Below, in pieces: positions 25,343 through 32,794 of a DNA stretch of 39,700 nucleotides (its first letter is position 1; the number at the start of each line of letters is the position of its first letter). A program made the translations under genes and the position numbers. The notes beneath the pieces were generated by a model. That model searched no databases, had not been told where the DNA came from, and saw nothing but the letters and a program-made list of their open reading frames with translations. This DNA comes from Oscillospiraceae bacterium (lineage in GTDB: Bacteria > Bacillota > Clostridia > Oscillospirales > Ruminococcaceae). The stretch is from assembly GCA_017438745.1 (NCBI GenBank), contig JAFRUS010000017.1, forward strand, positions 1 to 39,700, written 5' to 3'.

Positions 25343-27340
25343 TTACTGAGGACCAAGCTTGTCGATCTTCTTTGAAACGAACTGTCTGATCGTTGCAAGG
25401 TCTGTAAGTGTTACTTTACCGTCTCCGTCAACATCGGATCTCTTGAGCTGTTCAGCTGTGAAATCCTTCTTGTCAACGAGGTTGATAGCCATCTGTGAAA
25501 GGTCTGTAACGTCAACCTTTTCATCGCCGTTTACGTCACCGTAAATGATCTTTGCATCATTTGTCGGTGCCTGTGATTCCTGTGTAGGTGCCGTTGTAGG
25601 TTCCTTTGTCGGTTCCTGTGTTGGCTGCTGTGTTGGTTCCTTTGTAGGTTCCTGTGTTGGCTGCTGTGTTGGCTCCTTTGTAGGTTCCTGTGTTGGCTGC
25701 TGTGTTGGTTCCTTTGTTGGTTCCTGTGTTGGCTGCTGTGTAGGAGTCTGTGTAGGTTCCTTTGTCGGCTCTGCAGTTGGAGTCTGTGTAGGTTCCTTTG
25801 TTGGTTCTGCAGTTGGCTGCTGTGTAGGAGCCTTTGTTGGTTCCTTAGTTGGAGCCGGTGTTGAATCAACAGGCTTGCCTGATGAAGTCTTGCCGCCGTC
25901 GAGGTTGCTTCCTTCACTTGCAGCGTAGTTAGCATAGAAATCGTTAAGTGAGATACCGTTCTTTCCGAGAGCTACCTGGTGGTCAAGACCGATGTACTTA
26001 CCGCTCTTTGTCTGCCAGAGCGCTTCCTCGAAGAGTTCGTACTTAGGTTCATTCCAGTGGATAGTTGTACCCTGGCCTGCCATGAATCCGAGGTCATCCC
26101 AGAGTCCGCCTGTATCGCCTGAGTTTGTATTGAGGCACCAGAATGTGTGGTTGATGTGGTGGTTGATCATGTAGTCACGGAGGAGTGTCATCCACTTCTG
26201 ATTCTCCTTGCCGTCCATGTGACCGCCCCATTCGCCGATGAGCTCAGGACCGATATCTTCAGCATTGATGTATGCCCATGTATCGTACCAGTAGTCATCG
26301 AGAAGTGTCTTTTCAGTAAAGTCCTTTTCGAACCATGTCTGAGCATATACTGACGGGCCGTAGTCGTGTGGTGAGTAAACTATCTGTGAAGTACCCTGCT
26401 TTGGCTTGATAGGGAATTCTCTTGCTCCGCGGAAGTTACCGCCCCACCATGCACCGATGTAAGGTGAATTTTCCTTTCTGTCAGGCATGCCCCAGTAGTC
26501 GCCTTCCATAGCGCCGCTCAGTGACTGTTCAACGCCTTCAACGAGGATGAGTGCATTAGGGTTTACGTCGAGGATAGCTTCAGCACACTTTGTAGCTGCA
26601 TAAGCCCAGTTGTTTTCGTCTGTTGAGCCGTCCCACTTTGCAGCTTCGTCGCCTTCCTGGCCCTTGCCGTGAGGTTCGTTCTTAAGGTCGTAAGCGAGAA
26701 GTGTATCGTCGTTCTTATACTTGTCAGCAAGCCATACGAGTGCGTCAATCCATACGTCTGTTGTTACGCCTGCCTTGCCGTACCAGAGATTGTAGTTGTG
26801 ACCTGAGTTGTCTGTGTGCGGGCTGTGGATATCGATAAATGCCTTGATACCGTGCTCCTTGCACTTTCTCATCATGATATCGAACACCTGCATACTGTCA
26901 ACAGGAGTCTTGCCGTCAGCTTCACAGAAATCTGCGTTGATAGTGAATGCAGGATCTGCGTTTGCAGAGAAGCTGTTTACCGGATTTGGCTTGCCGTTCA
27001 TCCATGAAACGATGAGTTCTGTTGAAATTGGGAAACGGATGATGTTGATACCACGGTCAGCGATCTCTGTAAGACAGTCATCAGCATCAGCGCTCCATAA
27101 ATAGTGCGGGCAGGCTTCGTTACAGTTGAAACCGAACCAGTTGGCACCTGTGAGCCAAACTTCATTTCCGTTCATGTCGTAAAGTCTGCTTCCTTCTGCG
27201 TGGAGCCAGTCATCGTTGTTTGAATCCACTGCAGCGTTAAGTTTTGTTTCTCCCGTAATGCCCGGTGCATACGAGAGGCTGTATGTGCCTGCCATTGCAA
27301 GAACACATGCAGCTGAAATAAGCCTCTTAAAAATACTCAT
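25343..27340 (-). CDS. GH5 cellulase with type I dockerin (cellulase 2)
   Basis: A secreted GH5 endoglucanase closely related to cellulase 1. The signal peptide is within residues 1-30. The catalytic domain (about 38-455) has acid/base Glu222 (DLKNEPHG) and nucleophile Glu370 (LIGEWGGH). The linker (about 490-590) is a long PT repeat of units such as PTQEPTKE and PTQQ. The C-terminal dockerin has calcium loops DVNGDEKVDVTDL and DVDGDGKVTLTDL and ends KKIDKLGPQ. The frame opens seven codons earlier at 27361, but GAAAGGA lies 10 bases before the ATG at 27340, and that start aligns with cellulase 1 (MSIFKR against MSLFKK). Compared with cellulase 1 it lacks a loop near residue 130 and carries a different linker. 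Confidence 0.94.
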   Translation of the reverse strand: MSIFKRLISAACVLAMAGTYSLSYAPGITGETKLNAAVDSNNDDWLHAEGSRLYDMNGNEVWLTGANWFGFNCNEACPHYLWSADADDCLTEIADRGINIIRFPISTELIVSWMNGKPNPVNSFSANADPAFTINADFCEADGKTPVDSMQVFDIMMRKCKEHGIKAFIDIHSPHTDNSGHNYNLWYGKAGVTTDVWIDALVWLADKYKNDDTLLAYDLKNEPHGKGQEGDEAAKWDGSTDENNWAYAATKCAEAILDVNPNALILVEGVEQSLSGAMEGDYWGMPDRKENSPYIGAWWGGNFRGAREFPIKPKQGTSQIVYSPHDYGPSVYAQTWFEKDFTEKTLLDDYWYDTWAYINAEDIGPELIGEWGGHMDGKENQKWMTLLRDYMINHHINHTFWCLNTNSGDTGGLWDDLGFMAGQGTTIHWNEPKYELFEEALWQTKSGKYIGLDHQVALGKNGISLNDFYANYAASEGSNLDGGKTSSGKPVDSTPAPTKEPTKAPTQQPTAEPTKEPTQTPTAEPTKEPTQTPTQQPTQEPTKEPTQQPTQEPTKEPTQQPTQEPTKEPTQQPTQEPTKEPTTAPTQESQAPTNDAKIIYGDVNGDEKVDVTDLSQMAINLVDKKDFTAEQLKRSDVDGDGKVTLTDLATIRQFVSKKIDKLGPQ

Positions 27341-27413
27341 AGCAGCATTTTCCTTTCTCATGATTCAATTCAAAATAAAAATAATACAACAAAATACCAT
27401 TTTTCTGATTTAT

Positions 27414-27443
27414 ATTATACAATGACATTTACTTAAATGTCAA
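27414..27443 (-). promoter_or_regulatory. cellulase 2 promoter with operator palindrome
   Basis: Minus strand TTGACA (27443-27438), 18 bases, TATAAT (27419-27414), both consensus. A perfect 9-bp inverted repeat, TGACATTTA-CT-TAAATGTCA (27423-27442), covers most of the -35 box and the spacer, so a bound regulator would block polymerase. The leader is about 65 bases. Confidence 0.8.
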
Positions 27444-27564
27444 GAGAAATAATTAATTTAAACAAATGTAAAAAATTCAATACCTAAGATTTTATACAAT
27501 AAAATTAAATATAAACAAACCCCGGCAGTTTTTTATGACCTATGAAGTGAAATTGTATTATTGA

Positions 27565-27600
27565 TAAAAAAGGCTGCGTCACCAAACAGTTCGCAGCCTT
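27565..27600 (-). terminator. terminator of the dockerin/DUF4353 gene
   Basis: AAGGCTGCG and CGCAGCCTT form a 9-bp stem followed on the minus strand by TTTTTTAT. Confidence 0.85.
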
Positions 27601-27649
27601 CTATTTCGGCGGCATGCCCGACCACAATACATAATCATAAATACACACA

Positions 27650-27757
27650 AACCGCTCTCCAGTTTTTGTACCGAAGAGCGGTCTGCGTTAAGGTATGAAA
27701 ATTTGGGGGAAAATTTCATAGTTTGCAGTGGACGCGGGATTTGCCTGCGTTCACTGC
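27650..27757 (-). other. two further hairpins in the 3' region of the DUF4353 gene
   Basis: On the transcript, the first hairpin after the stop pairs GCAGTGAACGCAGG with CCCGCGTCCACTGC (27723-27757, two G-T pairs). The second pairs ACCGCTCT with AGAGCGGT (27650-27681). With the terminator at 27565-27600 this makes three stems in a row over about 200 bases, and no gene lies among them. Confidence 0.6.
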
Positions 27758-27807
27758 GAAAAAGAGGTATAATGATGAAAAATATATGAATATCTGTCTG
27801 ATGATTA

Positions 27808-29946
27808 TCAGCCGTTTCTTCCCGGACGGCCACCCTGTCCGCCAGGACCGCCTGGCTGCATGCCGCCACCTGATGATGAAGTCGCTGTGATCTGTGTATC
27901 ACCGCTTACTGTGCCGCCAAGAGTTACATTACCGCCGCAGACTGCTGTGCCGCCTGTTACTGTGCCGCCTGTCCATGCAGTTGAGTTTGTGCAGTTCTGT
28001 CCCGGATTTCCTGAAGCACCGTAGAATGATGCAATCACGTTGCCGGAAGAATCCTTGAATGAGTAAACTGTCTTAAGGTTTGTGTTGCCTGCAGTCATTG
28101 TGATAACGCTGCCGCCGTTGTACTTGATGGAGTAGCTGCCGCCGTCACCGCAGTCAAGAGGTTCCTGACCGTTTACATATACATATCCGCCGTTAAGGTT
28201 GATGTCGCCGTTTGAGTCAAGTGCGTCATGGTCGCCGCTTGCGGAATTGATAACTACAAGACCGCCGTTTACATTAAGTGTGCCGGTAGATCCGCCGCCG
28301 AATCCGCCGCCGCCCCATGGGCCCTGATTTGTATTTCCTGAACCGTCGTTTCCGCCTGCAGCATTGTAGCCGTCATCGCCTGAAACAACGTAAACTGTAC
28401 CTGAGTTCTGGTTGATAGTTACACCTTCAACACCTTCGTAGCACTTTGAAACATAGATCTGTACATCGTCATATGTACCTGCATCCTTTGTGCCTATGGT
28501 GAGTTCGTGATCTGAATGGAATGCGTCATCAGCAGTTGCGATGTTGAATACACCGTCTGTGATAGTCATGCTGCCGCCGCAGTGGAGAGCATCGTCAGAT
28601 GAATCTATAGTAATAGTACCACCCTCGATGATGATGTCGCCGCCTGACTGCCATGTTGTGCCTGCTTCATCGTAGATACCAACTGCCTTGATACCCTTTG
28701 CAGAAACATCGGTCTTGTTGGCATTGCCGTCCATTCCCATGCCTCCGCCGCCCCAAGGATTCTGCTGCTGTCCGCCTGCAGATGAACCTGAAGCTGTGTA
28801 TGTGCTTCCTTCATATGTCTTGATAGTCAGGTCGCCGCCGTTCATTGTGAATGTCTGCTCAGCCTGAATACCGTCATAGTATGATGTGATATTTACAGTA
28901 CCGCCGTTGATGATGACCTTGCCCTTGCCTTCTTCAGAACCGTTTGTAGCTCTGATGCCGTCACCTGCTGTGCTGTTTACTGTTACGATAAGATCTGTGA
29001 ATTCAGTATCATCAGAGTCGCCGATCTTAACGCTGTCCTTGCCTCTGATACCGTCATCCACTGCATTTACTGTAACTGTACCATTGAAGATCTTAACTGA
29101 ATCCTTGCTTACGATACCGTCTGTGCAGTTGCCGTTTACTGTAAGGCTGCCCTTGCCCTTGATCTTAAGGTCATCCTTTGAATAGACAGCACCACTTGAC
29201 TCATCGGCATTGGTGTATTCCTTACCGTCTGAGATCACGTTTTCAGTACCTTTCTTAAGCTTGATAACACATTCATCTGCAATGCTTGCAACATAAACAG
29301 GTGAATTTGTTGTTGATGTGATCTCGGCACCTTCAAGCGAGAGTTCAACCACGCCTTCCGGATAAGCAGTCTTGTCAACGTCAACGATGATCTGGCCGTC
29401 GTTAAGCTTACCGCTTATTGCATATGTGCCCGGTTCACTTATTGTAATTATGCTGCCTTCAACCTTAACACCGCTTCCTTCTGCAGTTGCTGAAGCACCA
29501 TTAAGTGTGATGGTCTTTGTTTCTTCCACTGGATTTGTTCCCGGATCTGATGTTGGTTCAGTTGTCGGGTCAGTTGTTGGTTCTGTGGTTGGATCTGCTG
29601 TAGGTTCAGTAGTCGGTTCCGTTGTCGGATCTGTTTGAGCCCCTGTAAGCTTTCCAGTTAATAGTATAGCATCGATGATATTTATTTTGCCGTCGCTGTT
29701 TAAATCAGCGTTTTCCTTGACGATCTTCACGTCAGCGCCTAAAAGATATTTTGACATGGTTAAAAGGTCAGTTGTGTTTACGACCTCGTCACCATTTATA
29801 TCTCCGTACAGAGTTTCTGATTTTGTGTCATCTGCAGCATTCACTTTATCACTCATTACTGATGAAAATCCTGCGTATGAAGCTGCCAGAGCAAGTGCTA
29901 ATGCACCGCATAATACTGATCTGGTGTTTCTTTTTGATCTTTTCAT
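27808..29946 (-). CDS. secreted dockerin protein with Cthe_2159/DUF4353-type carbohydrate-binding beta-helix
   Basis: The signal peptide (about residues 1-38, ending VNAAD) is followed directly by a dockerin (about 46-103; loops DINGDEVVNTTDL and DLNSDGKINIIDA), so the docking module is N-terminal. A PTTEPT linker (about 105-145) leads to a long domain of Gly/Asn/Thr-rich beta-strand repeats (DGIRGKDSVKI, GGTVNITSYYDGIQA, DDALHCGG). This pattern is that of Cthe_2159-like carbohydrate-binding proteins, whose C. thermocellum member is a cellulose- and pectin-binding beta-helix. Two Trp-Gly-Gly loops and a Gly-rich tail (GGPGGQGGRPGRNG) are notable. GAGG lies about 8 bases before the ATG. The gene is divergent from the VTC/DUF4956 pair. 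No catalytic residues are recognised. Confidence 0.88.
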   Translation of the reverse strand: MKRSKRNTRSVLCGALALALAASYAGFSSVMSDKVNAADDTKSETLYGDINGDEVVNTTDLLTMSKYLLGADVKIVKENADLNSDGKINIIDAILLTGKLTGAQTDPTTEPTTEPTADPTTEPTTDPTTEPTSDPGTNPVEETKTITLNGASATAEGSGVKVEGSIITISEPGTYAISGKLNDGQIIVDVDKTAYPEGVVELSLEGAEITSTTNSPVYVASIADECVIKLKKGTENVISDGKEYTNADESSGAVYSKDDLKIKGKGSLTVNGNCTDGIVSKDSVKIFNGTVTVNAVDDGIRGKDSVKIGDSDDTEFTDLIVTVNSTAGDGIRATNGSEEGKGKVIINGGTVNITSYYDGIQAEQTFTMNGGDLTIKTYEGSTYTASGSSAGGQQQNPWGGGGMGMDGNANKTDVSAKGIKAVGIYDEAGTTWQSGGDIIIEGGTITIDSSDDALHCGGSMTITDGVFNIATADDAFHSDHELTIGTKDAGTYDDVQIYVSKCYEGVEGVTINQNSGTVYVVSGDDGYNAAGGNDGSGNTNQGPWGGGGFGGGSTGTLNVNGGLVVINSASGDHDALDSNGDINLNGGYVYVNGQEPLDCGDGGSYSIKYNGGSVITMTAGNTNLKTVYSFKDSSGNVIASFYGASGNPGQNCTNSTAWTGGTVTGGTAVCGGNVTLGGTVSGDTQITATSSSGGGMQPGGPGGQGGRPGRNG

Positions 29947-30314
29947 TGATACAACCTCTTTCCGATTACAATTAAAAAATAACCTTTACATTTATGAAGG
30001 AATCCATGTGTTTTTGCTTTTCAAATATTGCGGTTTTGCCGTCATATTTTGCCGACTTTTTTCTTTTTACGCCTTGATTATAACCGTCAAATGTGTCTTT
30101 TCTGTTTCTCCAATGTTACAATTAACAGAAATCTGTGTGAAAACAGATTTCATCTTGTGCTTTTGCCCATATTATAATAGTATATGCCCGCAAAAAATCT
30201 TAAAACCTTTAAGATTATTTTAAGATAAATATTTTACAATAAAATTGTCAAAAGGGAAACGGGATTCCGGGATTACAACGATTACAACATTATACAGGAT
30301 AAGGATGTGATTCT
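29947..30314. promoter_or_regulatory. divergent control region with several inverted repeats
   Basis: This 368-base gap lies between the dockerin/DUF4353 gene and the VTC gene. It holds GAAATCTGT-GTGAAA-ACAGATTTC (30128-30151, perfect 9-bp arms). A second palindrome, AATCTTAAA with TTTAAGATT (30196-30216), is followed by another TTTTAAGAT. Next come ACAAT-AAA-ATTGT (30236-30248) and a direct repeat of ATTACAAC just before the VTC gene. TATAAT boxes occur on both strands (30173-30178 plus, 30082-30077 minus) but without good -35 boxes, which suggests activator-dependent promoters. Confidence 0.6.
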
Positions 30315-31049
30315 ATGGCAATCAGTACTTTCAAGAGACAAGAGATCAAATTCATTCTGGACGAAGATCAGTATCATGCACTCAGCTCCGTACTTAGTGA
30401 GTACATGAACTTTGATGAATACTGCGTAGGCGGTAAGGAATACGGCATCTACAACGTATACTATGATACTCCGGACAACTACCTTATAAGAGAATCTCTT
30501 GAAAAGCCATACTACAAGGAAAAGATCAGACTCCGCAGCTACGCATCTCCAGCCAAGGACGACGATATGGTATTCCTTGAGATCAAGAAAAAGATCGGCG
30601 GAATTGTAACAAAGAGAAGGATCTCGCTTACACTTGCACAGGCTAACGCGTTCCTTCTTGAGGGAAAACTTCCGGAATTAAGCGCTACAGGCTCAAAGGC
30701 TTACATACAGCATCAGGTGCTCAACGAACTCGTAGTATTCTTAAAGAATTATCCGGTTGAGCCGAAACAGTACATAAGCTACCAGAGATCAGCATACTTC
30801 GGCAAGGACGACTCAAGCTTCAGACTTACATTTGACCGCGCGATCACGCAGAGAAGATTCGACGTAAGTCTCGACAAGCCGAACTATGGTGTTCAGCTCC
30901 TCGCTCCGGGTCAGTATCTCATGGAGATCAAGATCGGTGCTTCAATGCCGATGTGGCTTTCCGAAAAACTCGCAGAGCTCGGAATATACAAGACAAGTTT
31001 TTCAAAATACGGACGTGCTTTCAAAGCATTTGTAACAGAAACACACTAA
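30315..31049 (+). CDS. VTC-domain polyphosphate polymerase
   Basis: A 244-residue triphosphate-tunnel (VTC) domain protein. In yeast this fold (Vtc4) makes polyphosphate from ATP at the membrane. Conserved tunnel residues are visible: RQEIKF (8-13), KEKIRLRSY (68-76, the basic RxR pair), FLEIKKKIGG (88-96), RLTFDR (170-175), LMEIKIG (202-208) and SFSKYGRAF (228-236). Unlike yeast Vtc4 it has no SPX domain and no membrane segment; the DUF4956 protein encoded next to it could supply the membrane part. AAGGA lies about 11 bases upstream of the ATG. Polyphosphate synthesis is inferred from the fold; another nucleotide-derived polymer is possible. Confidence 0.9.
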   Translation: MAISTFKRQEIKFILDEDQYHALSSVLSEYMNFDEYCVGGKEYGIYNVYYDTPDNYLIRESLEKPYYKEKIRLRSYASPAKDDDMVFLEIKKKIGGIVTKRRISLTLAQANAFLLEGKLPELSATGSKAYIQHQVLNELVVFLKNYPVEPKQYISYQRSAYFGKDDSSFRLTFDRAITQRRFDVSLDKPNYGVQLLAPGQYLMEIKIGASMPMWLSEKLAELGIYKTSFSKYGRAFKAFVTETH

Positions 31050-31136
31050 AGAATTTCCAAGGAAAGCTCCGTCTGCAGAAGAAACACGGCTTGATCAGAC
31101 CTATGCTTTCCATAATACTGAAAGGATAGTTTTAAA

Positions 31137-31820
31137 ATGTTCAATTCAATATTCCAGGATTCAGAACTCGCTCTGAACACATTTCTTATGGCGACTCTCA
31201 GTGCAGTCGCAGCAGGCTTCATAATCAGCCTCATCTATCTCATCACAAACAAAAAGGAAGGCTACTCACAGAGCTATGTATGGACCATCATCATGCTCCC
31301 TCCTATCGTAGCCATTGTAATAGCAACCATCGGAAACAACGTGGCAAGCTCACTCAGTCTTGCAGGTGCCTTCACTCTTGTACGATTCAGAAGTGCTCCT
31401 GGTGATCCGAAGCAGATCGCTTACGTATTCTACGCAACAGCAACAGGTCTTATCTGCGGTCTCGGATATATCGGCTACGCATTTATCTTCCTTGCAATAA
31501 TCGCTGCTATCATCACCATTCTTCACAAGACAAAGTTCGGTGCTCCGGCAACAAGCAGCATGACACTCAAGATCTCAATTCCTGAAAACCTCAACTACGT
31601 AGGTCTCTTCGACAATGTACTCAGCAAGTACTCAACCGACTGGAGACTCAAGAGAGTAAAGACTACAGAATTCGGTACACTCTTCGAACTCATCTACAGC
31701 ATTGAAATGAACAACAGTGCAAACCAGAAGGCTTTCATCGACGAGATCAGAACACTTAACGGTAACCTCAACGTAACACTTGTTCTTTACAAGTACGACG
31801 ATAAAGTATACGCACAGTAA
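31137..31820 (+). CDS. DUF4956 membrane protein
   Basis: Two hundred twenty-seven residues with about four membrane segments (15-37, 50-67, 94-111, 112-130). The conserved cytosol-side motif AFTLVRFRSAPGDPKQIAY (79-97) identifies DUF4956. A soluble C-terminal domain (about 145-227, SMTLKISIPENLNY onward) has a ferredoxin-like strand/helix pattern. The family often sits next to VTC-domain genes, as here (87 bases downstream, same strand, no terminator between). I infer a membrane partner that tethers the polymerase or conducts its product; this is not shown by the sequence. GAAAGGA lies about 10 bases upstream. Confidence 0.9.
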   Translation: MFNSIFQDSELALNTFLMATLSAVAAGFIISLIYLITNKKEGYSQSYVWTIIMLPPIVAIVIATIGNNVASSLSLAGAFTLVRFRSAPGDPKQIAYVFYATATGLICGLGYIGYAFIFLAIIAAIITILHKTKFGAPATSSMTLKISIPENLNYVGLFDNVLSKYSTDWRLKRVKTTEFGTLFELIYSIEMNNSANQKAFIDEIRTLNGNLNVTLVLYKYDDKVYAQ

Positions 31821-31851
31821 AGCTTTTTCATCTCCTTAAAAATAGATCAGA

Positions 31852-31890
31852 CCCCGGTCAGAAGCTGACGAATGCTGACCGGGGCCTTTT
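31852..31890 (+). terminator. terminator of the VTC-DUF4956 operon
   Basis: A perfect 10-bp stem CCCCGGTCAG with CTGACCGGGG, then CCTTTT, about 30 bases after the stop. Confidence 0.88.
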
Positions 31891-32019
31891 CATATCCGTT
31901 TCAGGCGTATGTCATCGTTTTCACCAAAAACAAATTTCATTCATCGCAAATTTGTATTTTTAAATATGCATTATGCACAATAACTAAATCAGACATTGAT
32001 TTTTTTTATTAAAATGCAC

Positions 32020-32048
32020 TTGTAATATCCCGCCGTTTAGTATATAAT
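32020..32048 (+). promoter_or_regulatory. promoter of the small unknown gene
   Basis: TTGTAA (32020-32025), 17 bases, TATAAT (32043-32048). The leader is about 70 bases. The AT-rich stretch before it, from 31891, shows nothing else. Confidence 0.65.
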
Positions 32049-32122
32049 ATACATATCACTTCTTTATGATTCTTAAAGGATAAGAATCAGAGATTTGAAG
32101 AGTTATGAAAGGCGGGGTAAAT

Positions 32123-32407
32123 ATGATGGACATTAATGTAGCATCTGATCTTTCCGGGGAAGAAATCAGAATCGTAGAAAAAATCATGGATTACGTTGAA
32201 ACACACAAAAAGCATCTTGTACTCGACGGAGCCGAAAAAGAAACTTACAGGTATGAAGACGGAACAATTGCCGTTGAATACCATCTCGGTAAAATTGACT
32301 TTGTCATCTCACTGGGTATGAAAGACAAAGACTTTACGTTCCTTGATCTTAACGGATTTACTGGTTTTACTGATTCATTCGAAGAATTTGCCGAAATGGC
32401 AGCGTAA
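32123..32407 (+). CDS. small acidic protein of unknown function
   Basis: About 95 residues starting MMDINVASDL. I do not recognise a family. An N-terminal helix (GEEIRIVEKIMDYVETHKK) is followed by strands (ETYRYEDGTIAVEYHLGK, DFVISLGMKDKDFTF) and an acidic end (DSFEEFAEMAA). No signal peptide or membrane segment is seen. The frame opens at 32105, but AAAGGCGGGG five bases before the ATG pair at 32123/32126 marks the start. It has its own promoter (32020-32048) and terminator (32450-32487), so it is a single-gene unit. It is clearly a gene, but its role is open. Confidence 0.8.
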   Translation: MMDINVASDLSGEEIRIVEKIMDYVETHKKHLVLDGAEKETYRYEDGTIAVEYHLGKIDFVISLGMKDKDFTFLDLNGFTGFTDSFEEFAEMAA

Positions 32408-32449
32408 CGACAATAACAAGAAATTTTTCATAACAAACATTATAAACAT

Positions 32450-32487
32450 ACAGGCAGTGTTCATAACCGACACTGCCTGTTTTGTTT
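32450..32487 (+). terminator. terminator of the small unknown gene
   Basis: A perfect 11-bp stem ACAGGCAGTGT with ACACTGCCTGT, then TTTGTTT. Confidence 0.92.
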
Positions 32488-32495
32488 AGAATAGT

Positions 32496-32576
32496 GCTGA
32501 TTTACAGTGCAAGTGCCCGGGGCGAAGCACCGCATTCCCCCGTCACGCATATCCGTCTCGCCGGATATGCTACCGG
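32496..32576 (+). repeat. dispersed bipartite palindrome, copy D (decayed)
   Basis: It starts GCTGATTTAC like copy C, then has a damaged first hairpin (GTGCCCGGGGCGAAGCACC), a CATTCCCCC linker, and a second hairpin GCATATCCG-TCTCGC-CGGATATGC (32547-32570). Same orientation as copy C. It lies directly after the terminator of the small unknown gene. Confidence 0.75.
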
Positions 32577-32613
32577 ATAATTGTTCATATTATCAAAAAT
32601 TGTGAACTACCTA

Positions 32614-32642
32614 TTGATTATTGCGAAGTTTGATGATATAAT
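32614..32642 (+). promoter_or_regulatory. GH97 gene promoter
   Basis: TTGATT (32614-32619), 17 bases, TATAAT (32637-32642). The leader of about 145 bases contains an 8-bp stem, GTGAAGCA with TGCTTCAC (32738-32767), ending shortly before the ribosome site. Confidence 0.7.
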
Positions 32643-32794
32643 TAATTTGATGATTGTGTAAAGTTTTTGTGGAACTTATCCATAAATGCAGATTTTTAAG
32701 GAACAGCTGATCATTTTCACGGTCAGTGCAGAAGAAGGTGAAGCATTTTATGTGTTTGCTGCTTCACTGATTGTTTTTAGAAAGAAGGGTTTGT

